Part shown: positions 1-6,360 of the stretch, in pieces
Layout of the letters: every line of letters begins with the position of its first letter
How positions within the stretch are numbered: the stretch's first letter is position 1
Source of the DNA: JBGTHB01 sp041746415
GTDB taxonomy: Bacteria > Pseudomonadota > Gammaproteobacteria > Coxiellales > Coxiellaceae
Assembly (NCBI GenBank): GCA_041746415.1
Contig: JBGTHB010000119.1
Span: 1 to 10,976, forward strand
Direction of reading: 5' to 3'
DNA: 10,976 nucleotides
Position numbers and translations under genes: made by a program
Notes under the pieces: generated by a model
Told to the model about the DNA's origin: nothing
The model's input: the letters and a program-made list of their open reading frames with translations, nothing else
The model's database searches: none

Positions 1-321
1 CAGTCTTTTAGGACAACGCAGCGTTAACTTTGTGGTCGCATTTACCGGTGTTTTGAATGCTAAGTACGCAAAATAAAGCAGTATTAAAGCACCACCCACT
101 CCAACAATTTTAAGCGTTAATGGATGTTGTAATACCACAAACGCACCCGCTGATAATAAAATTAAATAAGTGACATCAGCTAAACACGCACCTAACCCAA
201 AACAAAAACCAGTGATGGCACCAAATTGCAAATTACGCCGAATAATTTCAAGATTCATCGGGCCTATTGGAATAGCCGCACCCCAGCCCAACAATAAAGC
301 TAATATAAATTTATGCAGCAT
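1..321 (-). CDS. LysE/RhtB-family amino-acid exporter, partial (C-terminus off the left edge)
   Basis: This is the first 107 codons of a gene that runs out of the window, open throughout. The N-terminus is a hydrophobic segment ending in AIPIGPMNLEIIRRNLQFGA, which fits the P-x-G-P-x-N signature of LysE/RhtB/ArgO exporters near the end of the first membrane helix. Two more hydrophobic segments follow (about residues 35-60 and 65-90). The family are inner-membrane exporters of about 200 residues with six helices, using proton motive force to expel basic or neutral amino acids; the substrate cannot be read here. The ATG lies inside the 3' end of glpF, an 11-nt overlap in another frame, so translation is probably coupled to glpF and expression tied to the glycerol operon. 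The family call is firm; the specific transporter is not identifiable. Confidence 0.87.
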   Translation of the reverse strand, partial: MLHKFILALLLGWGAAIPIGPMNLEIIRRNLQFGAITGFCFGLGACLADVTYLILLSAGAFVVLQHPLTLKIVGVGGALILLYFAYLAFKTPVNATTKLTLRCPKRL

Positions 322-1045
322 GAAAAAATACCCGCCACATTATTGCTCCTACAGCTCCGCCTAATAAAGGGCCTACAATGGGCACCCATGCATAATGCCA
401 ATCAGAAGTTCCCTTGCCGGCAATCGGTAGCACTGCATGCGCAATACGCGGACCTAAATCCCGTGCCGGATTAATGGCATAACCTGTTGGGCCACCTAAT
501 GACAAACCAATGCCCCACACTAGAATGCCTACTAAATACGGCCCCATCCCAGTAGCGGGATGACTCAACGTGGCTTTACCAAATATCGCCGCGACACCGA
601 GGACTAACACCAGTGAAGCAATAAATTCACATAATAAATTAGCAGGATAACAGCGAATTGCTGGCGCTGTACTGAACACCAATAGTTTGTAAGTAGGATT
701 TTCGGTTGCGCGCCAATGCGGTAAATAGACTAACCACACCACAATGGCACCAATAAAGGCACCGATTAATTGCGCCAACATCATAATCATCATTTGCGAA
801 AATGAATATAAACCAATTAAATATTTTGACAGTGATACCGCCGGATTAATATCCGCGTTCATTGATCCAGACGATTGCGCTACAAAAACGCCGATTACGA
901 CAGCCACAAACCAACCCGTAGTAATCACTATCCAGCCACTTTCTTCACCTTTTGAGCGCTTTAATAAAACATTCGCTACAGCTCCTGCACCCAAAATAAT
1001 CAGCATCATGGTGCCAAGCAGTTCACCAATAAAAATAGATTGCAT
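311..1045 (-). CDS. glpF: Glycerol uptake facilitator (aquaglyceroporin, MIP family)
   Basis: A 244-residue inner-membrane channel for passive glycerol entry. Both half-helix motifs are present: NPA at residues 67-69 (context ADINPAVS) and NPARDLGPR at 192-200. The Asp after the second NPAR is the usual mark of glycerol channels as opposed to water-only aquaporins. By alignment from memory, Trp45, Tyr189 and Arg195 should form the selectivity filter. The central and C-terminal parts (YLPHW, FSTAP, GYAINPARDLGPRIAHA, YAWVP) resemble Bacillus-type GlpF more than E. coli GlpF. The loop before the first NPA looks two residues longer and has Asp where family members usually have His. The start has a good Shine-Dalgarno, GAGGA, about 7 nt upstream. 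Only 2 bp separate it from the glpD stop, and its 3' end overlaps the LysE-type gene, so the three genes are one operon. Confidence 0.95.
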   Translation of the reverse strand: MQSIFIGELLGTMMLIILGAGAVANVLLKRSKGEESGWIVITTGWFVAVVIGVFVAQSSGSMNADINPAVSLSKYLIGLYSFSQMMIMMLAQLIGAFIGAIVVWLVYLPHWRATENPTYKLLVFSTAPAIRCYPANLLCEFIASLVLVLGVAAIFGKATLSHPATGMGPYLVGILVWGIGLSLGGPTGYAINPARDLGPRIAHAVLPIAGKGTSDWHYAWVPIVGPLLGGAVGAIMWRVFFHAA

Positions 1046-1047
1046 GC

Positions 1048-2526
1048 TTATTTCCTCGAATAATTTTTGATGAATTTATCTAATACCTGCGTTTGCTCAG
1101 CCGACAAAAACAATCCTAATTTTGAGCGCAACCACAATAATGAATGTGCTGATTCCACCCATTCGTTATTAATTAAATACTCAACTTCTTTTTGATATAA
1201 ATCCGCACCAAAGTGCTGACCTAAGTCTTCAAGTGCTGAACAATTTTGTATGATATGCGCCATACGACAACCATAGGATTCATATAAACGTTCATACATT
1301 GGGCGCGGCAACCAATTAAAGTGTTGCGTGAGCTGCTGCTCTGCACCTGGCAAAGCGCGTGCTTTCGTCCAGGGAGTTTCCATTTGGGGAAAATAGGATT
1401 TTAATTTTGCCAATACTTCCTCGGCTAAAATGCGATGCGTTGTTAATTTACCACCAAAAATCGATAACACAGGCGCTTGCAAGTGACCTGCTTGTAAATC
1501 TAAATGGTATTCACGGGTGATCTGCGCCGGCAATAATTCCGCATCATCATACAATGGCCTCACTCCAGCGTAACTCCAGTTTATGCTATTTTTATCAATG
1601 GCTTTGCTAAAAAAGTGATTAACCGCATCACATAAATAATCAATTTCATCTGGCGTGATTTCGACTTTATTTAAATCACCATAATAATTTACATCAGTGG
1701 TGCCAATTAAACTGAATACATTTTTATAAGGAATAACAAAAATAATGCGCTTATCTTTATTCTGTAAAATATAGGCATAATCACCCTCGTAAAGTTTAGG
1801 TACAGTAAAGTGGCTGCCCTTAACCCACTTTACCTTTGACTTTACGTTCAGCTTTAACTGCTGGTTTAAAATCTCCGTTACCCAAGGCCCAGCCGCATTT
1901 ACCAACGCTTTGGCGTAAACCTGCGTTTGCTGCTGATTGCGCTGATTTTCAATAGTTACACACCAATGATCTGCAAAGCGTTGCGCAGCAATTACTTTTG
2001 TATAAAGCTGTATTGTTGCGCCATTTTCTCGCGCTTGGATTGCATTTAACAATACTAAACGCACATCGCTAGTACGACAGTCACTATAAACAAAACCGGT
2101 AGTAAATTGCTTTTTTAGCGCTGCTCCATAACCGGATTGCGTTAAATCAACTTGTTTTGAAGTAGCAATTTTGCGGCATCTAGCTAAATGGTCATATAAA
2201 AATAGACCTAAACGAATCATCCACTTGGGTCGCAAATGTGCGGCATAAGGTAATACAAACTGCAATGGGCGAATCATAAATGGTGCTTTATTGAGTAATA
2301 CTTCTCGCTCTAACAGAGATTCGCGTACCAACTTAAATTGGTATTGTTCTAAATAGCGCAAACCACCGTGAATTAATTTAGTGCTAGCCCAAGAAGTGTG
2401 AGAAGCGAGATCGTCTTTTTCGCATAATATAACATTTAAACCGCGCCCGGCAGCATCATTGGCAACAGCAACACCATTAATGCCGCCACCAATCACCATT
2501 AAATCGTATTTAACCGCTGCTTTCAT
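1048..2526 (-). CDS. glpD: Aerobic glycerol-3-phosphate dehydrogenase (FAD)
   Basis: Oxidises sn-glycerol 3-phosphate to dihydroxyacetone phosphate and passes the electrons to quinone. It is a peripheral inner-membrane flavoprotein. The N-terminus carries the FAD dinucleotide motif VIGGGINGVA (about residues 11-20) with the ribose-binding acid Glu36, followed by the hallmark STKLIHGGLRYLE (48-60). Further landmarks matching E. coli GlpD are YSDCRTSDVRLVL, AGPWV, KGSHFTVP, FVIPYKNVFSLIGTTDV, the active-site-region Arg in YAGVRPL, FGGKLTTHR, and a C-terminal helical domain with DLG and EVEYLINNEWV. Length is 492 residues against about 501 in E. coli. I chose ATG at 2526 because AAGG sits 6 nt upstream; a TTG two codons earlier (2532) abuts that AAGG and is unlikely. 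It is divergent from glpK and first in the glpD-glpF-LysE operon. Confidence 0.97.
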   Translation of the reverse strand: MKAAVKYDLMVIGGGINGVAVANDAAGRGLNVILCEKDDLASHTSWASTKLIHGGLRYLEQYQFKLVRESLLEREVLLNKAPFMIRPLQFVLPYAAHLRPKWMIRLGLFLYDHLARCRKIATSKQVDLTQSGYGAALKKQFTTGFVYSDCRTSDVRLVLLNAIQARENGATIQLYTKVIAAQRFADHWCVTIENQRNQQQTQVYAKALVNAAGPWVTEILNQQLKLNVKSKVKWVKGSHFTVPKLYEGDYAYILQNKDKRIIFVIPYKNVFSLIGTTDVNYYGDLNKVEITPDEIDYLCDAVNHFFSKAIDKNSINWSYAGVRPLYDDAELLPAQITREYHLDLQAGHLQAPVLSIFGGKLTTHRILAEEVLAKLKSYFPQMETPWTKARALPGAEQQLTQHFNWLPRPMYERLYESYGCRMAHIIQNCSALEDLGQHFGADLYQKEVEYLINNEWVESAHSLLWLRSKLGLFLSAEQTQVLDKFIKNYSRK

Positions 2527-2563
2527 GTTCAACCTTGAATTTTAAGCCCTACATAAATGTGTA

Positions 2564-2593
2564 ATAATACCAGCTCACCGGTGCGCACAGCAA
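2564..2593 (-). promoter_or_regulatory. Candidate promoter of the glpD-glpF operon
   Basis: On the minus strand a -35-like TTGCTG (2593-2588) and a -10-like TATTAT (2569-2564) are separated by 18 bp. This would start transcription around 2557 and give a leader of about 30 nt before the glpD ATG. The spacer contains two overlapping perfect palindromes, CACCGGTG (2576-2583) and GTGCGCAC (2581-2588), which could be a regulator site. They do not look like the E. coli GlpR operator as I remember it. Read from sequence only. Confidence 0.4.
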
Positions 2594-2610
2594 AGACTAC
2601 AAGAGGAATC

Positions 2611-4077
2611 ATGAGTAAGCACATTATCGTAATTGATCAAGGCACCACCAGCACCCGCGCTGTGCTTTTTAATGAACTTGGCCAGGCACAAGCGCAGCAT
2701 CAAATCAGCTTACACCAATACTATCCTCAATTGGGTTGGGTTGAGCACAGCCCAGAAGAAATTTGGCAAGCAACCTTAAGCTGTATTGAAAAAGTGCTCG
2801 CAAAATCTACCCTTGCCGCAGCAAAAATCAGTTGTATTGGCATAACCAATCAACGCGAGACAACAATAATTTGGAATAAACATACTGGTAAACCTATTTA
2901 TAACGCTATTGTGTGGCAAGACCGCCGCACTGCTGAGTTTTGTCGTGCGCATCAAGACAAAGAAAAAATGCTGCAGCAAAAAACGGGCTTGGTTTTAGAC
3001 CCTTACTTTTCAGCTACAAAAATTAAATGGATATTGGAAAACACTGATTATAAAGTTGAAGATTTACTTTTTGGCACCATAGATACATTTTTATTGTGGC
3101 GCTTAACTAAAGGTAAAAGCCATTTTACTGACATCACTAATGCCTCACGCACAGCCTTATTTAACTTGCAAACCAAACAATGGGATAAAGAATTACTGGA
3201 ATTATTTAACGTGCCAGCATCAATTTTGCCTAGCGTACAACCGAATGTTGCTGACTTTGGCTATTGTGACCCAAGCTATTTTGGCGCTGAAATTCCCATT
3301 ACAGCTATGATTGGCGATCAACAATCGGCGGCGATTGGCCAGGCTTGTATACACCCTGGCATGGTTAAGTCAACTTATGGCACTGGTTGTTTTATGTTGA
3401 TGAACACCGGTAGCTTATTAATCCAATCTCGTCATCGCTTGTTAAGTACTATTGCCTTTCAAATAAATAATCAATTAAGTTACGCCATTGAGGGCAGTAT
3501 TTTTATTGCGGGCGCTGCAATTCAATGGCTGCGTGACAATTTAAAGATAATCGACTCCAGTCAGGAAAGCGCTTTATTAGCTGAGCGCATCGAAGATAAT
3601 GGTGGGGTTTATTTTGTGCCTGCCTTTACAGGCTTAGGCGCGCCCCACTGGCAACCCGATGTGCGCGGCACGATATTTGGAATCACACGTGATACACGTC
3701 GAGCACACATAATACGTGCTGCGTTAGAAGGTGTCTGCTATGAAACAAAAGATTTAATCGAAGCTATAGAAAAAGATGGGGTAAAAAATATTGAAACTAT
3801 ACGTGTAGACGGCGGCATGGTTAAAAACGAATGGATGTTGCAGTTTTTAGCGGATATTGTGGGCCTGCCTGTTGAGCGTGCCGAAAACATTGAAAGCACC
3901 GCATTAGGTGCGGCATTTTTAGCTGGTCTAGGTGCTGGAATTTACCACTCATTAAATGACGTTAACCATATTTGGCGCGGCCAAGAAAAACATCAGCCAA
4001 CTATGTCGCAAGAAAAACAACATCAATTATACGGGCAATGGCGACGTTATATCGAAATGCTTACTTCAATACAGTAG
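2611..4077 (+). CDS. glpK: Glycerol kinase (FGGY family)
   Basis: Phosphorylates glycerol with ATP to sn-glycerol 3-phosphate in the cytoplasm, trapping what GlpF admits. Length is 488 residues against 502 in E. coli. The N-terminal ATPase-fold domain begins with the phosphate loop DQGTTSTRA (9-17). Glycerol-contacting segments follow: GWVEHSPEE, NQRET (80-84) and AIVWQDRRT. The catalytic base is Asp236 in GDQQ. The C-terminal domain has STYGTGCFM, PAFTGLGAPHW, the adenosine-site RVDGGM (398-403) and TALGAAFLAGL. I chose the ATG at 2611, preceded by AGAGGAA about 4 nt upstream, over an in-frame ATG at 2557 that lacks a good ribosome site and would add 18 unconserved residues. The loop before the catalytic Asp reads SYFGAEIP, with Glu227 where E. 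coli has the Arg of the fructose-1,6-bisphosphate site, so allosteric control may differ. Divergent from glpD. Confidence 0.97.
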   Translation: MSKHIIVIDQGTTSTRAVLFNELGQAQAQHQISLHQYYPQLGWVEHSPEEIWQATLSCIEKVLAKSTLAAAKISCIGITNQRETTIIWNKHTGKPIYNAIVWQDRRTAEFCRAHQDKEKMLQQKTGLVLDPYFSATKIKWILENTDYKVEDLLFGTIDTFLLWRLTKGKSHFTDITNASRTALFNLQTKQWDKELLELFNVPASILPSVQPNVADFGYCDPSYFGAEIPITAMIGDQQSAAIGQACIHPGMVKSTYGTGCFMLMNTGSLLIQSRHRLLSTIAFQINNQLSYAIEGSIFIAGAAIQWLRDNLKIIDSSQESALLAERIEDNGGVYFVPAFTGLGAPHWQPDVRGTIFGITRDTRRAHIIRAALEGVCYETKDLIEAIEKDGVKNIETIRVDGGMVKNEWMLQFLADIVGLPVERAENIESTALGAAFLAGLGAGIYHSLNDVNHIWRGQEKHQPTMSQEKQHQLYGQWRRYIEMLTSIQ

Positions 4078-4098
4078 CGAGTCTGTCACAAAATTGTT

Positions 4099-4114
4099 GT
4101 ACCTACTCAGGTAC
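4099..4114. repeat. Small hairpin just after glpK
   Basis: GTACC and GGTAC form a perfect 5-bp inverted repeat around a 6-nt loop, 22 bp after the glpK stop. No T-run follows, so it is not a convincing intrinsic terminator by itself. It could shape the 3' end of the glpK mRNA, or be the outer edge of the larger palindromic element that follows. Confidence 0.3.
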
Positions 4115-4157
4115 CGATGAAGATGATCTGCAAATTGACAAGAACGAGACAAGGTTG

Positions 4158-4225
4158 AACGTAAAATTAACGAAAAAGCAGAGTGTACGCATTGTACATG
4201 AGCATTTTGAGGCTAATTTTACGTT
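4158..4225. repeat. Long imperfect palindrome between convergent genes (REP/MITE-like candidate)
   Basis: Perfect 12-bp arms AACGTAAAATTA (4158-4169) and TAATTTTACGTT (4214-4225) enclose 14 and 15 nt of imperfectly matching sequence. The core is a perfect 5-bp stem, TGTAC-GCATT-GTACA (4184-4198). The symmetry is centred at about 4191 and weaker similarity extends outward on both sides. It fills most of the gap between the 3' ends of glpK (plus) and yadH (minus), a typical place for REP-type or miniature inverted-repeat elements and for bidirectional transcription barriers. No protein-coding sequence of its own is evident and no second copy occurs in this window. The palindrome is read directly from the sequence; the class of element is inference. 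Confidence 0.6.
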
Positions 4226-4266
4226 TAAGATTGGCCGTTATTGCCGATTTTAATCTATAAGCACAA

Positions 4267-5040
4267 TTACCCACGCAATCTATAGCCTTTTTTCATAAGT
4301 GACAACACTGCAACAAACAGCGCAATAAACAACACCAACAATGCCAACATAGCAGGCAGCACTTCACTGTGATTAATGCTTAAAAAGCCATAACGAAAAC
4401 AATCCACAATATAAAAAAGCGGGTTAAGTAAACTCAAATGTTGCCAAAATGGACTTAATAAATTAACAGAATAAAATACGCCGCCTAAATAAATTAATGG
4501 TGTAATAACAAAATTCGGAATCAAAGCAATATCATCAAAGCTTTTAGCATAGACGCCATTCAAAATGCCAAATAAACTGAAAAAGGCGCAACTTAAAAGT
4601 GCTGTAAATAAAATAACGAATAAGTTTTCAACATGCAGGTGAGTAAAAAACAAAGTGGTAATGCCAACACATAATCCCACTAATAACCCACGAAACATAC
4701 CGCCAACCATAAAACCCAATAACATTATTAAGGGTGACATAGGTGAAATAAGCAACTCTTCAATTTGTCGCATCATTTTTGCACTATAAAATGAGGCTGA
4801 GCCGCTAGCGAAGGCGTTGATTATCATGGGCATGACAATTAGCCCCGGTGCAATAAATTGAATGTAACTCACGCCAGCCATAGCACCAACACGGGCACCT
4901 ATGATGTGTCCAAAGATCACAAAATACAAAATTGTGGTAATAACAGGCGGCAAAATAGTTTGAATCCATAGCCGCACTATACGCCGTGCTTCTTTTAAAA
5001 CGATCGTGGTAAACGCTGTCCATTTTTGTCTAGGCGTCAT
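4267..5040 (-). CDS. yadH: ABC-2 type transporter permease, YadH-like
   Basis: A 257-residue integral membrane permease, the same size as E. coli YadH (256 residues) and similar along its whole length. Shared segments include RLWIQTILPPVITTILYFVI at the first membrane helix, SYIQFIAPGLI, a central ARxxxG-like region (GGMFRGLLVG), LNGVYAKSFDDIALIPNF, TPLIYLGGVFYS, LSLLNPLFYIVDCFRYGFL, and a basic C-terminal tail. Six hydrophobic segments are apparent, as in ABC-2 permeases. It should pair with the adjacent YadG-type ATPase; the transported substrate of YadGH is not established to my knowledge. Its ATG overlaps the end of yadG by 11 nt, indicating translational coupling. It is the last gene of the trmB-RRM-yadG-yadH unit and faces glpK across the palindromic gap. 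Confidence 0.93.
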   Translation of the reverse strand: MTPRQKWTAFTTIVLKEARRIVRLWIQTILPPVITTILYFVIFGHIIGARVGAMAGVSYIQFIAPGLIVMPMIINAFASGSASFYSAKMMRQIEELLISPMSPLIMLLGFMVGGMFRGLLVGLCVGITTLFFTHLHVENLFVILFTALLSCAFFSLFGILNGVYAKSFDDIALIPNFVITPLIYLGGVFYSVNLLSPFWQHLSLLNPLFYIVDCFRYGFLSINHSEVLPAMLALLVLFIALFVAVLSLMKKGYRLRG

Positions 5041-5950
5041 GCGGTTCTTCTGTGGTTAAGCGAAGAAATAATTCCTCGAGCCGATTAGATTTATTACGCA
5101 TACGATCCACAATTACCCCATGTTCTTTTAATAACACAAACAGATCACTTAAGGCATGTGATTTAGACACTTCCACTTCCAAGGTGCATTCGTCCTGTAA
5201 TTTCAAGGTGTAGCCTGAAATATGCGGTGCTTTTTCTAATGGTGTGCGCAGATAAAAAATAAAACTTTCTTTTTCAAGTTCGCGCAATAAGCTGGCAATG
5301 CTGCAGTTCTTAATTAAATTCCCTTCGTCAATAATAGCTACGTTGCGACACAAACTTTCCGCTTCTTCAAGGTAATGCGTAGTTAAAATGACGGTGGTGC
5401 CATTTTTGTTTAGCTCCAGTAAAAAATCCCACATTGAACGACGCAGCTCAATATCGACTCCAGCTGTCGGTTCATCGAGAATTAACATCTGAGGTTCATG
5501 TAACAACGCACGCACAATAATAAGCCGTCGCTTCATACCACCCGAAAGAAAACGCGCTTGTGCTTTGCGTTTATCCCACAAGCCTAACTGCTTTAGATAT
5601 TTTTCAATGCGTATTTTGGCAATTTTCCATGGCACACCATAATAGCCTGCTTGGTAACGTAAAATGTTTTCAACGCTATCAAAAATACCAAAATTGAACT
5701 CTTGTGGCACCAAGCCAATTTTAGCTTTAGCTAAAGAAAATTCGTTATCAATGTCATGGCCAAATATTTTAACGCTGCCACTGGTTTTCATAACCAGCGA
5801 GGTTAAAATACCAATTAAGGTGGCTTTACCCGCACCATTCGGACCGAGCAATGCGAAAAAATCACCTTTTTTTACCTCAAAGCTAACGCCTTTTAATGCC
5901 TCAAGCTGACCATAATTTTTTTTAAGATCTTTAATTTCAAGCGCGTACAT
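5030..5950 (-). CDS. yadG: ABC transporter ATP-binding protein, YadG-like, with altered Walker A
   Basis: A 306-residue cytoplasmic ATPase, nearly the length of E. coli YadG (308) and similar throughout (LVPQEFNF, NQAGYYGV-like, LSGGMKRRL, DIELRRSMW, THYLEEAE, NRLEELF). Motifs: Walker A GPNGAGKA at 36-43, Q-loop Gln83, signature LSGGM 135-139, Walker B LILDE ending at Glu160, D-loop AGVD, H-loop His192. Residue 43, directly after the Walker A Lys42, is Ala (codon 5822-5824, GCC on the coding strand) where ABC ATPases have Ser or Thr to bind Mg2+; Thr44 follows. All other catalytic motifs are intact. The C-terminal 90 residues match the YadG accessory region. The gene begins immediately after the stop of the RRM gene, with a weak GAG ribosome site, and overlaps yadH by 11 nt. 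The partner permease is YadH; substrate unknown. Confidence 0.94.
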   Translation of the reverse strand: MYALEIKDLKKNYGQLEALKGVSFEVKKGDFFALLGPNGAGKATLIGILTSLVMKTSGSVKIFGHDIDNEFSLAKAKIGLVPQEFNFGIFDSVENILRYQAGYYGVPWKIAKIRIEKYLKQLGLWDKRKAQARFLSGGMKRRLIIVRALLHEPQMLILDEPTAGVDIELRRSMWDFLLELNKNGTTVILTTHYLEEAESLCRNVAIIDEGNLIKNCSIASLLRELEKESFIFYLRTPLEKAPHISGYTLKLQDECTLEVEVSKSHALSDLFVLLKEHGVIVDRMRNKSNRLEELFLRLTTEEPHDA

Positions 5951-6316
5951 TTATCTCGACTTCGCAATACGTACTACCATTGCACGTCCAAACAAGTCCT
6001 GTCCATGTGCTTCTAGCGCTTTTTCAGCTTGTTGCATTTCGCCATAAGTCACAAATGCAAAACCACGTGATCTACCCGTGTTTTGATCGCGAATCACTCG
6101 CACATTGCGAATTTCACCGTAGCGTTCAAAATACTGACGCAAATCTTTTTCGCTTGCACGATAAGCTAAATTGCCCACATAAATTTGATCGCCTTCTTGT
6201 GTATCAGCAGTAGTTATTTTTTTTGATCGTTTTTTTACGACAAAGAAAATTACTAATAAAATAATGATGATTGCAATAAAGGTAATAATAGCTGTTGTTG
6301 TCATTGAGTATCCCAT
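5951..6316 (-). CDS. Membrane-anchored RRM RNA-binding protein
   Basis: A 121-residue protein in two parts. Residues 8-27 are a strongly hydrophobic helix (isoleucine, valine, phenylalanine) followed by the basic stretch KKRSKK, predicting an N-out, C-in inner-membrane anchor. Residues 44-121 are one RNA-recognition motif with RNP2 IYVGNL (45-50) and RNP1 RGFAFVTY (84-91), including the aromatic residues that stack on RNA bases, and RSR just before RNP1. The RRM should therefore face the cytoplasm and hold RNA near the membrane. Bacterial RRM proteins are usually soluble, about 80-100 residues; the anchor is the unusual part. The start is uncertain: ATG at 6316 lacks a clear ribosome site, while ATG at 6304 (117 residues) has GGGA about 6 nt upstream. 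The gene lies between trmB and yadG, abutting yadG with no gap. RNA targets are unknown. Confidence 0.88.
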   Translation of the reverse strand: MGYSMTTTAIITFIAIIIILLVIFFVVKKRSKKITTADTQEGDQIYVGNLAYRASEKDLRQYFERYGEIRNVRVIRDQNTGRSRGFAFVTYGEMQQAEKALEAHGQDLFGRAMVVRIAKSR

Positions 6317-6360
6317 CCAGTTGATTTGAAAGAAAAATCCATGAAATTGTAAGGTTTGCT

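Noticed and set aside
2557..2610. In-frame upstream ATG that would lengthen GlpK by 18 residues
   Set aside because: The ATG at 2611 has AGAGGAA just upstream and gives the conserved GlpK N-terminus; the extension has no conserved sequence and overlaps the divergent promoter region.
2527..2610. GlpR operator or CRP site in the glpD/glpK spacer
   Set aside because: I looked for the GlpR-type TGTTCG/CGAACA dyad and for TGTGA-N6-TCACA and found neither at acceptable match, though other palindromes are present.
3972..4253. A 93-codon open frame overlapping the glpK 3' end and running into the palindrome
   Set aside because: It is in another frame of glpK for its first third, its protein shows no recognisable family, and the remainder translates the palindromic repeat. 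I treat it as a chance frame.
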